A stretch of 62,646 nt of DNA, taken from positions 1 to 62,646 of the forward strand of contig CAMJFC010000010.1 of the NCBI GenBank assembly GCA_946404865.1, given 5' to 3'. Each line of letters opens with the position of its first letter. Within the stretch, counting starts at the first letter, position 1. The notes beneath the pieces are model-generated. The model saw only the letters and a list, made by a program, of their open reading frames with translations. It had not been told where the DNA came from and did no database searches. Source of the stretch: an uncultured Prevotellaceae bacterium. Its GTDB lineage: Bacteria > Bacteroidota > Bacteroidia > Bacteroidales > Bacteroidaceae. Below are positions 17,181 to 24,565 of the stretch, in pieces. Made by a program: the position numbers and the translations under genes.

Positions 17181-17756
17181 ATGAATCATATTAAACGTTT
17201 ATTTAGTGTATTATTGCTGTCCTTTGCCTTTGTCAGTATGGTCAGTGCGAAGGGCGTGAGTGTTCCTGCCGTGTATATCTTTGGTATGTCATTCTCGTTT
17301 AATGACTCCACCGTCTATTTCACAGAGATACAGAAGATAGACAATGCCTGGCTCATCGGCAAGGGTAAGATGCTTGAAGGGCGCAGTGCATACGCCGCAC
17401 AGTTGAAGAACTATTTCAGCAGTCAAGGTCAGAAGGACCAGACCTGCATTATCTACTATGCCTTGAGCGAGAAAGCCATTTTGAAGCAGTTTTCCAAGGT
17501 ACGTGACCGTTATATCAACCCCAAAAAGCGCCGTAAGATCAATTATGAGACGCGCAGTGTGCTACGGGATAGTTTCCGTTTCGAACCTGTGGAGCACGAT
17601 GCAAGTACAGACGAGCCGTCGGTGAGCAAAGCAGAGCGCAAGGCCGCTGCCAAGGCCTCGCGTCAGACCGCCAAGGCTGCCAAGCAAGCAGCCCGCGACC
17701 GGCGCAAGAGTGAGAAATCCGGGGCTAATCAAGGCACAGTAACAGAGAATCCATAA
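17181..17756 (+). CDS. Secreted hypothetical protein with basic Lys/Ala-rich tail
   Basis: A 191-residue protein I do not recognise. It has an N-terminal signal peptide (LFSVLLLSFAFVSMVSA), a globular middle (FGMSFSFNDSTVYFTEIQKID) and, from about residue 145, a low-complexity tail rich in Lys, Ala and Arg (KAERKAAAKASRQTAKAAKQAARDRRK), which resembles a DNA- or envelope-binding tail. It lies 18 bases after rpoD and four bases before the HprK-like kinase gene, so it belongs to the same transcription unit as the kinase/peptidase/PqqD set and could be its substrate or partner. No function is inferred beyond this context. Confidence 0.72.
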   Translation: MNHIKRLFSVLLLSFAFVSMVSAKGVSVPAVYIFGMSFSFNDSTVYFTEIQKIDNAWLIGKGKMLEGRSAYAAQLKNYFSSQGQKDQTCIIYYALSEKAILKQFSKVRDRYINPKKRRKINYETRSVLRDSFRFEPVEHDASTDEPSVSKAERKAAAKASRQTAKAAKQAARDRRKSEKSGANQGTVTENP

Positions 17757-17760
17757 CCTG

Positions 17761-18651
17761 ATGGAAAAACAGATCAACCATTTCAAAATAGCCGGTTTAG
17801 GCTTTGACATCATCTTCTGTGACCAGAAGAACCACGTTTGCAATTTAATCCCCTCTTTTGAACCGTTTCGTGTTCCCGTGCAGGATGCTCCCTTTATCAC
17901 CTTGACGGTTGATGACCAATTGAAGCCAGTGAAGAAAGAGTTGCGCACACGCATCCGTGATTTCGACACGGGCAATGGTGTGACCATCGTTGACGAGACC
18001 CCGGAAGGCTATCAGTTCATCATCCGCGACATCCGCGGCTACGACTGTTGTCTGCTTCGTGCCAACCACGATTTCACGCAGTGCCAATGTGCGCTCAACG
18101 GTCAGTTGGACATGCGTCGTTTCGGTTTGAACAACGCCTTGATGTTGACCTTCTCGTTTGCCTCGTGCCGTCGCCAGACGTTATTGATTCATGCCTCATT
18201 GGTACGCAAAGGCGACTACGGTTATGCTTTCATCGCCAAGAGCGGCACGGGCAAATCGACCCAGGTGAGCATGTGGCTCCGCTATATCGACGGTTGTGAC
18301 CTGATGAACGACGACAACCCCGTGATTCGTGTCATCGACGGTCAGCCTTATATCTTCGGCAGTCCTTGGAGCGGCAAGACCCCTTGTTATCGCAATGTGA
18401 AAGCGAAGTTGGGTGCTGTGACGCGCATCGACCGCTCGCCCGAGAACAGCGTGGAGAAGTTGGCCCCCATCGAGGCCTTCGCCTCATTCCTTCCCTCCTG
18501 TTCCTCGATGAAGTGGGACAAAGAGGTCTTTAATTATGTGTGCGACACGGTAACAAAAGTGGTAGAGACAACAGGGATTTATATTCTTCACTGCCGTCCA
18601 GACCGCGAGGCAGCCGAAGTGTGTCATGCCGCGATAGCTGTTAAAGAATAA
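17761..18651 (+). CDS. HprK-like serine kinase domain protein
   Basis: A 296-residue protein with the C-terminal domain of HPr kinase type: P-loop AKSGTGKSTQV near residue 160, then CDLMNDDNPVIR and FGSPWSGK, which correspond to the catalytic and Mg-binding parts of HprK. The N-terminal half lacks a typical HprK substrate domain. In many bacteria such HprK-like proteins occur beside PqqD/RRE proteins in peptide-modification loci, where they phosphorylate a peptide side chain. The neighbours here, an S26 peptidase and a PqqD-like protein, fit that pattern. There is no HPr gene nearby. The substrate is unknown; a role in carbon regulation is unlikely from context. Confidence 0.8.
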   Translation: MEKQINHFKIAGLGFDIIFCDQKNHVCNLIPSFEPFRVPVQDAPFITLTVDDQLKPVKKELRTRIRDFDTGNGVTIVDETPEGYQFIIRDIRGYDCCLLRANHDFTQCQCALNGQLDMRRFGLNNALMLTFSFASCRRQTLLIHASLVRKGDYGYAFIAKSGTGKSTQVSMWLRYIDGCDLMNDDNPVIRVIDGQPYIFGSPWSGKTPCYRNVKAKLGAVTRIDRSPENSVEKLAPIEAFASFLPSCSSMKWDKEVFNYVCDTVTKVVETTGIYILHCRPDREAAEVCHAAIAVKE

Positions 18652-18662
18652 AGACGTAATTC

Positions 18663-19169
18663 GTGAGCAAGAAACAGACCAACAGGATATCATCCTCCAT
18701 CGCAAAGAAGCAATTTCCGAATGCCGTATTGCTGCCCCTTGTCGTTGAAGAACTGGAGAAGGGCAAGACGGTGACGTTGAACTTGCGCGGCTATAGCATG
18801 CGCCCGTTTTTGGAGAATGACCGCGACAAAGCCTTACTGACAAAGGCTGTGAACCCCAAGGTGGGTGACCCCGTATTAGCGGAAATCAGTCCGAAACATT
18901 ATGTGCTGCATCGGATTATCGCCATCGACGGTGATGCGGTGACACTCCGTGGTGATGGCAATTTAGGAGAAGAGCACTGCCGTTTGTCGGACGTGAAGGC
19001 CGAGGTGATTGGCTTCTACCGTAAAGGCCGTGAGAAATTAGACCGTACCGACGGTAAGAAATGGCGTATCTACTCATGGTTTTGGACACGCCTCTACCCT
19101 ATCCGCCGCTATCTCCTTGCATTTTACCGCAGGATATGGCTGAAAATCTTTAAGCCAAAAATAGAGTAA
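18663..19169 (+). CDS. S26/S24-type peptidase, signal-peptidase-like
   Basis: A 168-residue protein with the signal-peptidase/LexA serine motif RGYSMRPFL (Ser45) and a downstream VLHRIIAIDGD followed by LRGDGN. The base position normally held by Lys appears to be His83, as in the archaeal/eukaryotic SEC11 subgroup (S26B). There is no N-terminal membrane anchor; instead the C-terminus is aromatic and basic (WFWTRLYPIRRYLLAFYRR), which could lie on the membrane. The start codon is GTG, 11 bases after the kinase gene stop. Together with the kinase and PqqD genes it suggests a peptide-processing pathway in which it would cut a leader peptide. That role is inference. Confidence 0.75.
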   Translation: MSKKQTNRISSSIAKKQFPNAVLLPLVVEELEKGKTVTLNLRGYSMRPFLENDRDKALLTKAVNPKVGDPVLAEISPKHYVLHRIIAIDGDAVTLRGDGNLGEEHCRLSDVKAEVIGFYRKGREKLDRTDGKKWRIYSWFWTRLYPIRRYLLAFYRRIWLKIFKPKIE

Positions 19170-19178
19170 TTCAACACT

Positions 19179-19304
19179 CACAATTCTTCATCGCAAAGCG
19201 ACAATTTTTCGGTCAAAGACCTCAACAACTCGTCAACATTCACAATTCTTCATCGCCGCAGGCGACAATTTTTCTGTCAAAGACCTCAACAACTCGTCAA
19301 AATT
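19179..19304 (+). repeat. Two 62-64 bp tandem repeats between peptidase and pqqD
   Basis: Unit 1 (19179-19240) and unit 2 (19241-19304) are nearly identical. They differ in a short hairpin (TCGCAAAGCGA versus TCGCCGCAGGCGA) followed by CAATTTTTC. A 36-base part of the unit (19234-19269) occurs inverted at 46908-46943 with one mismatch. Confidence 0.85.
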
Positions 19305-19320
19305 CATAATTCATCATATC

Positions 19321-19587
19321 ATGAGAGTAAAACCAGGATTTAAGCTCCGCACCGTGGTGGGCGAGCAGATTATTGTGCCCGAGGGCAAAGAGAATATCGA
19401 CTTCAGTCAGATTATCAGCATGAATGAGAGTTCGGCTTATTTATGGAACGCAGTAGGAGAAGAAGAATTCACTCCTGAGGACTTGGCCAAACTGTTGCTG
19501 GAAGAATATGACGTCGATGAAGAGACCGCGTTGACCGATGCCAAGTCGATTGCCGCGAAATGGGTGGAAGTCGGCATTGCCGAGTAA
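19321..19587 (+). CDS. PqqD-like RRE peptide chaperone
   Basis: An 88-residue PqqD-family protein. PqqD-type RiPP recognition elements bind leader peptides and present them to modifying enzymes. The family pattern is visible in MRVKPGFKLRTVVGEQIIVPEG, then FSQIISMNESSAYLWNAVGEEEFTPEDLAKLLLEEYDVDEETALTDA: a beta-hairpin followed by three helices. It is the last gene of the group, separated from the peptidase gene by the 62-bp repeats. No radical SAM enzyme, precursor peptide or transporter is visible within several kb, which is unusual. Two hairpins (19606-19623 and 19641-19666) follow. Confidence 0.85.
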   Translation: MRVKPGFKLRTVVGEQIIVPEGKENIDFSQIISMNESSAYLWNAVGEEEFTPEDLAKLLLEEYDVDEETALTDAKSIAAKWVEVGIAE

Positions 19588-19605
19588 AAGGAAAGGTAAA
19601 CAGAT

Positions 19606-19666
19606 GTGGCGTGGCTACGCCACTATTACACAATTGAAGAGGCGGGGCACATATCTGTGCTCCGCC
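19606..19666. terminator. Two hairpins between convergent genes
   Basis: GTGGCG-TGGCTA-CGCCAC at 19606-19623, and an 11-bp stem (19641-19651 with 19656-19666, loop TATC) lie between pqqD and the convergent aminotransferase gene. They probably terminate both, though T-tracts are weak. Confidence 0.5.
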
Positions 19667-19719
19667 AATTATTCGTATATGACAGTGGTTGCTGTCCGCA
19701 TCTGGGATTATTCCGCCTG

Positions 19720-21033
19720 CTACCGTGGATTATTCTCTGCGAAAACAGCCATACGCTCATCGAGAAGCGCATATTGGTTGTCGCGGATGAACGAGGTGCA
19801 GACGCGGAGGCCCTCCTGGTGGCTGCCCGTGGTGATGAGGCAGATGGCACTCACGCCATAATACATCAGTTCGTGGGCAAGCTGACCGCTGGTCATACCA
19901 GGATAGCCGATGGTGAAATAGAAGCCGTCGGCAATGGGCTCACCGAGGTCGGTGTCATACACCACATGGAATCCGTGGCGACAGAAGATCTCTTTCAGTT
20001 TGTGCGCCCGCTGCCCATAGACCGACACCTCCTTACGGAAATCATACCTCCCTTCGACCGCCGCTTCAAGCATCGCCGCCATGGCATATTGCGCGCTATG
20101 ACTCGTGCCGGAAGAGAGAGCGTAGAGCATTCTCGTAGAGAAGACCAAACCAAAAGGCAGTCCCTCGTAGCGTGCCGCCAGGTCGGGGAAATGACGGTGG
20201 AAGAGTTTGTCGCCGATGCACGTGACACCGATGCGCTCGCCCGCATAGCTGAAAGCCTTCGAGCCGCTGATGAGCAGGATATAATTGTCCGTATAACGAG
20301 CCACAGTGGGCTGATAAGGCGGTTGGAACGGCGTACTGAGGTCTTTTCTGAAGTCCATGGCGAAGTAAGCCAAGTCTTCCATCACGATAACATCGTATTT
20401 CGTGGCCAAGGCACCGATGGTCTGCAGTTCCTCCTCATTCAGACAGATCCATGCGGGGTTGTTGGGGTTGCTATAGACGATGGCGCAGATATTCCCTTTC
20501 TCGAGATACGACAGCAGTTTGGGACCGAGTTTCTCGCCACGGAAGTCATAGACATCAAACGTCTCGTATTTCACACCCTGCACTTGCAGTTGCATCTTCT
20601 GAACGGGGAAACCGGGGTCGATGAAGAGCACCGTGTCTTTTTTCCGGTCAGCCTGCGAACAAGTGAGGAACGACGCGAAAGTGCCTTGCATGGAGCCACA
20701 TACGGGCACGCACCCCTCGGGAGCGATGTCCACTCCGATGAACGCCTTGACGAATCTGGACGCTTGTCGTTTCAGTTCAGGATAGCCTTGGATGTCGGGA
20801 TAACTGTTGGCGATGCCATTGCGCAGCGCATTGATCTGCGCCTCTACACCGTCCTTGGCAGCGGGCAGTCCGGGGATGCCCATCTCCATTTTGATGAACT
20901 CTACTCCCGACTCTTTCTCAGCGAAGGCCGCGATTGACTTCACCTCACGAATCGTCGCCTTGGCAAAGTCCTGGATGCCAAAATCCTTGATAGCCCCGTC
21001 GATGAGCTGTTTGTTGATGGGTGTCGGCTTCAT
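19720..21033 (-). CDS. PLP-dependent class I/II aminotransferase
   Basis: Fold-type I aminotransferase of 437 residues. The PLP lysine is in LISGSKAFSYAGERIG, with VYSNPNNPAW and MEDLAYF contributing the cofactor-binding Asn and Asp/Tyr. It overlaps iorB by four bases (ATGA), so the three genes iorA-iorB-aminotransferase are translationally coupled. Indolepyruvate oxidoreductase decarboxylates aryl-pyruvates to aryl-acetyl-CoA (or the reverse), so this enzyme most likely interconverts aromatic amino acids and aryl-pyruvates. The specific substrate is inferred from context only. Confidence 0.88.
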   Translation of the reverse strand: MKPTPINKQLIDGAIKDFGIQDFAKATIREVKSIAAFAEKESGVEFIKMEMGIPGLPAAKDGVEAQINALRNGIANSYPDIQGYPELKRQASRFVKAFIGVDIAPEGCVPVCGSMQGTFASFLTCSQADRKKDTVLFIDPGFPVQKMQLQVQGVKYETFDVYDFRGEKLGPKLLSYLEKGNICAIVYSNPNNPAWICLNEEELQTIGALATKYDVIVMEDLAYFAMDFRKDLSTPFQPPYQPTVARYTDNYILLISGSKAFSYAGERIGVTCIGDKLFHRHFPDLAARYEGLPFGLVFSTRMLYALSSGTSHSAQYAMAAMLEAAVEGRYDFRKEVSVYGQRAHKLKEIFCRHGFHVVYDTDLGEPIADGFYFTIGYPGMTSGQLAHELMYYGVSAICLITTGSHQEGLRVCTSFIRDNQYALLDERMAVFAENNPR

Positions 21034-21602
21034 TTCTGTGCTTCCTTTCCTATGGCCAAAGCCTTGATGTTCGCCTCGACAACCGCCTCGCCTTTCCGTC
21101 CGAAGACCCTGCGGATGGCCGCCTCGAGTTTTTCGTAATCGATGCCGAGCGCTTTTTGCGCCGCACCTAAGAGGATGACATTTGCCGACCGAGGCACACC
21201 ATTCTCCTTTGCCAATTTGTCAATATCAAATACGATTACGTTTTTCACCTTTTCAAGGTCGTCTTTAATCACCTCAATGTCAGGATAATTAGGGATATTG
21301 ACAAAAGGATTGCTTGAAGTGATAATCCACCCGTTCTCGTTGAGATAAGGCAGGTATCTCAACGCCTCCATGGGTTCCATGGAGATGATGACATCCGCCT
21401 GTCCCTTCGGAATCAGGTCGCTGGCGATGGGATTAGAAGAGATGCGCAGGTTGCTCTGCACGTCACCTCCTCGTTGCGACATTCCATGCACCTCAGCCTG
21501 TTTGATATAGAGGTTCTCGTTCATGGCCGCTTCGCCGATGATGGTAGCGATAGAGAGGATGCCCTGTCCCCCTACCCCACATAAAATGATATCCGTTTTC
21601 AT
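21030..21602 (-). CDS. iorB: Indolepyruvate oxidoreductase, beta subunit
   Basis: Gamma-domain subunit of the 2-oxoacid:ferredoxin oxidoreductase family, 190 residues. The pattern DIILCGVGGQGILSIATIIGEAA, then VHGMSQRGGDVQSNLRI, is diagnostic. With IorA it converts aryl-pyruvates and CoA to aryl-acetyl-CoA with ferredoxin reduction, or the reverse carboxylation used by gut anaerobes to make aromatic amino acids. It overlaps iorA by four bases and the aminotransferase gene by four bases. Confidence 0.93.
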   Translation of the reverse strand: MKTDIILCGVGGQGILSIATIIGEAAMNENLYIKQAEVHGMSQRGGDVQSNLRISSNPIASDLIPKGQADVIISMEPMEALRYLPYLNENGWIITSSNPFVNIPNYPDIEVIKDDLEKVKNVIVFDIDKLAKENGVPRSANVILLGAAQKALGIDYEKLEAAIRRVFGRKGEAVVEANIKALAIGKEAQK

Positions 21603-23212
21603 GCTTTCGCCTCCTTAGCTTTTTTTTGTTTCAAATGACGTTGCAGCGTCTGCATACACTCTCTCCTGGGTATGATGACGCTGGTGCCTTTGTATTCAAT
21701 CTCTTCGCGTATGATGCGTGTGATTTCCGGCATGTTCTTGGGCAGTGGCACGACCACCTTGAGATGTTCCTCGTTCAGTCCCAAGCCTCTGCAAATCGCC
21801 TCGAACTTATTGGTGCCCGCCGAGTCTTGTCCGCCGGTCATCGCCGTGGTGAGGTTGTCGCTGATGATGACCGTGATATTGGCATTCTCGTTGATGGCGT
21901 CGAGCAGCCCGGTCATGCCGGAGTGCGTGAAGGTAGAGTCGCCGATGATGGCCACTGCAGGCCATTGTCCGGCATCGGCAGCCCCTTTGGCCATAGTGAT
22001 GCTGGCACCCATATCCACACAAGAGTGGATGGCTTTGTAGGGCGGCAGGAAACCTAATGTATAACAACCGATATCGCCGAACACGCGCGCATTGGGATAA
22101 TCCGCGAGCACCTCGTTGAGTGCGGCATAGACATCACGGTGTCCGCATCCCTGACAGAGCGCAGGTGGTCTGGGTGCCACATCCTCGCAAGGCGCATAGT
22201 TCTCGCCGACCGTCATGCCGAGCGCCTTCTTCACTGCATCGGGAGTCAACTCACCCGTTCTGGGCAGTTCACCGGAGAGGCGTCCTTTCACTTGGAATTT
22301 TCCGGGCACCACCCCGCGGAGCATATCTTCGATAAAGGGCTGTCCCTCCTCTATGACCATAATGGTGTCGCACTGTTCCGCCAACCGGCATACCAGTGAT
22401 TTCGGCAACGGATATTGGCTCACCTTGAGCGTGGGGTACGGACATCCGTCGGGGAAGCACTCCATCAGGTAGTTGAAGGCGATGCCCGAGGCGATGATAC
22501 CCATCGAATGGTCGTCGCCGTCGATGAGACGGTTGAACTGGGAGTTGACCGCGTCTTGTTCCAGTTCCGCCTGTTGCGCTGTGACCACCACATTTCTTCT
22601 TTTGGCATTGGCAGGGAGGAGCACCCAATTGGCTGCCACGGCATCGTAGTTGAGCTCATTCTGTGCTCTGGGCGTCTCTTTCATCTGCACGACCGCCCTG
22701 GAGTGCGCCATTCGGGTTGTGACGCGCATGAGCACCGGCAGTTTGATTCGCTCAGAATAGTCGTATGCCACCTCCATCATATCGTACGCCTCCTGTTGTG
22801 AACTGGGTTCGAAGGTAGGAATCATGGCGAACTTCGCATAGAAGCGACTGTCCTGCTCATCCTGTGAGGAGTGCATGGACGGGTCGTCGGCCACGAGCAC
22901 CACAATGCCGCCGTTGGTACCCGTCATCGCCGAGTTGACGAAGGGGTCGGCGCAGACATTGAGTCCCACGTGTTTCATGCACACCAATGCTCTTTTACCC
23001 ATGTACGACATTCCAAGAGCGGCCTCCATGGCCGTTTTCTCGTTGGTACACCATCTGCGGTGTACGTTTCTTTCTTCGGCGAGTTTTGACATCTGGATAT
23101 ACTCCGTGATTTCAGTTGAGGGAGTGCCCGGGTAGGCATACACTCCGCTCAATCCTGCATCGAGAGCTCCTTGTGCTATAGCCTCGTCGCCTAATAAGAG
23201 TTTTTTTATCAT
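21599..23212 (-). CDS. iorA: Indolepyruvate oxidoreductase, alpha subunit (no ferredoxin domain)
   Basis: Thiamine-diphosphate subunit of the arylpyruvate oxidoreductase, 537 residues. It has the N-terminal pyrimidine-binding domain (GVYAYPGTPSTEITEYI), the middle domain, and the TPP site GCGHRDVYAALNEVL followed by IGDSTFTHSGMTGLLDAINENANITVII. Classical IorA proteins continue with a C-terminal domain carrying two 4Fe-4S clusters; here the chain ends at RRECMQTLQRHLKQKKAKEAKA without any C-x2-C-x2-C motif. The electron acceptor must therefore be a separate ferredoxin. It is the first gene of a coupled triplet. Confidence 0.93.
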   Translation of the reverse strand: MIKKLLLGDEAIAQGALDAGLSGVYAYPGTPSTEITEYIQMSKLAEERNVHRRWCTNEKTAMEAALGMSYMGKRALVCMKHVGLNVCADPFVNSAMTGTNGGIVVLVADDPSMHSSQDEQDSRFYAKFAMIPTFEPSSQQEAYDMMEVAYDYSERIKLPVLMRVTTRMAHSRAVVQMKETPRAQNELNYDAVAANWVLLPANAKRRNVVVTAQQAELEQDAVNSQFNRLIDGDDHSMGIIASGIAFNYLMECFPDGCPYPTLKVSQYPLPKSLVCRLAEQCDTIMVIEEGQPFIEDMLRGVVPGKFQVKGRLSGELPRTGELTPDAVKKALGMTVGENYAPCEDVAPRPPALCQGCGHRDVYAALNEVLADYPNARVFGDIGCYTLGFLPPYKAIHSCVDMGASITMAKGAADAGQWPAVAIIGDSTFTHSGMTGLLDAINENANITVIISDNLTTAMTGGQDSAGTNKFEAICRGLGLNEEHLKVVVPLPKNMPEITRIIREEIEYKGTSVIIPRRECMQTLQRHLKQKKAKEAKA

Positions 23213-23221
23213 GATACTTTT

Positions 23222-23310
23222 TTAAAGAAGTTAAAGAAGTTAAGGAAGTTAAAGAAGTTAAAGAATTATGGGAGTTATGGAATTAAAGAAGTTAAGGGAG
23301 TTAAGGGACA
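23222..23310. repeat. Short tandem repeats (AAAGAAGTT-like)
   Basis: About nine degenerate copies of a 9-base unit TTAAAGAAG/TTAAGGGAG between the DUF4861 gene and iorA. Purine-rich on the plus strand; no other feature seen. Confidence 0.7.
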
Positions 23311-23336
23311 AATGTTTTCTAATTATTTGGATCAGG

Positions 23337-24554
23337 TTATTTGACATGCACCTCGAGGGGGCTGTGGAGGGCATTGAGGAAGTTGTCGATGCGCAGTTTC
23401 CACTCATCGAGCGTACGCACATCGTTCTTGCTCCATGCCGAACCGAAATAATAGACATATTTTTCTCCGGGCTGGTAGTCCTTGAGGATGCCCACGGCAT
23501 GTCCTGCGATGCCATTGGCCGGTGTCGGCTCCATCAGCGCCTTCGTCTCGGAGATATTATTGGGGAAGAGCGCCGCCACATAGATTTGGAAGTTTTGCGC
23601 GGCAGGATTGTCAGTGGGGTCAGCGTATGCCACAAAATCCCGTCCGACTATCAGACTTTGCGTATCCTCCTGATGGATGACCACACCGGCTGCGATGTCT
23701 ATTGAATTGGATAATCCTTCGTACCACACCGTCATTTTGTTGAAGTTAGACCCTTTATCGAGGCTGAGGATGCGATGTTCCACCACGTTGTTATCCTTCC
23801 CCACCGTCACGGGGTTGTAGGTCAGTTCCACGGTGAAGCGCAGCGGTCCGTTGTCCAATATTTTATACTCTTTATAGCAATAGGGCATGACGAGTTTTCC
23901 ATCCTGCATCATCGCTGGAGTTCCGCATCCGAGCGACGGTCCCACCTTGTAGCAGTCGAGTCCATATCCATGGTCGAAATGGTAGGTGGTAGCAATCTCC
24001 AACTGTTTCGCCTCATCCGTTTTACCATCTTTGATAAGTTGTTGAATCCTCGCATGGTTTGACAGTTCCACTTTATAGCGTCGTTCCACCTCGAGGTTGG
24101 GTGTATTCTTCACCCACACATCGATGCCGAACGCCCTTTCGCCCGAACGCTGCAAGGCCGGTCCGTAGAGCCGGTAAGCTGTACGGTCGTTTTCCCATGC
24201 GATGTCATCCACACGCTCAGGATATTGCCGTCCGGCGACAAACGTTTTGAAAATCTCCGGTTGTCCTTTCTCGACAGTGAAAACCGCATCGCCACAAGGC
24301 CGAACCGACGCATCGATGAGCATCAATCCGTCGAAGGTGAGTTGATACGCCACCTGTTGTCCGAGGCTGTTTTTCACGATGACCGGTTCACCGTAGCTGA
24401 TGCCTAACTGTTGATAGACCTCGTCCGCCTTGATTTCGGCCAATTCTTGTCTTTGCATTCTTTCATTGTTGGTGACAGTGATTTTCACCTCAGCCGCATC
24501 CATGTGCATCGCACACGCTGCGAGCATCAATGCCATTGAAAATTTTTTCATCAT
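23337..24554 (-). CDS. DUF4861 family secreted protein
   Basis: A 405-residue exported protein with signal peptide MKKFSMALMLAACAMHMDA and the DUF4861 pattern (VTNNERMQRQELAEIKADEV near the start; FDHGYGLDCYKVGPSLGCGTPAM; YYFGSAWSKNDVRTLDEW at the end). The family is found in Bacteroidota polysaccharide loci; its activity is not established, though a role with pectin or glycosaminoglycan breakdown has been suggested by context elsewhere. It follows the DPP-IV-like gene by 11 bases and is probably cotranscribed. No carbohydrate uptake genes are next to it here. Confidence 0.75.
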   Translation of the reverse strand: MMKKFSMALMLAACAMHMDAAEVKITVTNNERMQRQELAEIKADEVYQQLGISYGEPVIVKNSLGQQVAYQLTFDGLMLIDASVRPCGDAVFTVEKGQPEIFKTFVAGRQYPERVDDIAWENDRTAYRLYGPALQRSGERAFGIDVWVKNTPNLEVERRYKVELSNHARIQQLIKDGKTDEAKQLEIATTYHFDHGYGLDCYKVGPSLGCGTPAMMQDGKLVMPYCYKEYKILDNGPLRFTVELTYNPVTVGKDNNVVEHRILSLDKGSNFNKMTVWYEGLSNSIDIAAGVVIHQEDTQSLIVGRDFVAYADPTDNPAAQNFQIYVAALFPNNISETKALMEPTPANGIAGHAVGILKDYQPGEKYVYYFGSAWSKNDVRTLDEWKLRIDNFLNALHSPLEVHVK

Positions 24555-24565
24555 AGGATTCTGAA

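Noticed and set aside
19179..19304. Possible CRISPR array
   Set aside because: Only two near-identical 62-bp tandem units without spacers, and no cas genes nearby.
19606..20937. A 443-codon open frame antisense to the aminotransferase
   Set aside because: It lies opposite a clear PLP enzyme with active-site motifs; the sequence has no recognisable domain and reflects the codon bias of the true strand.
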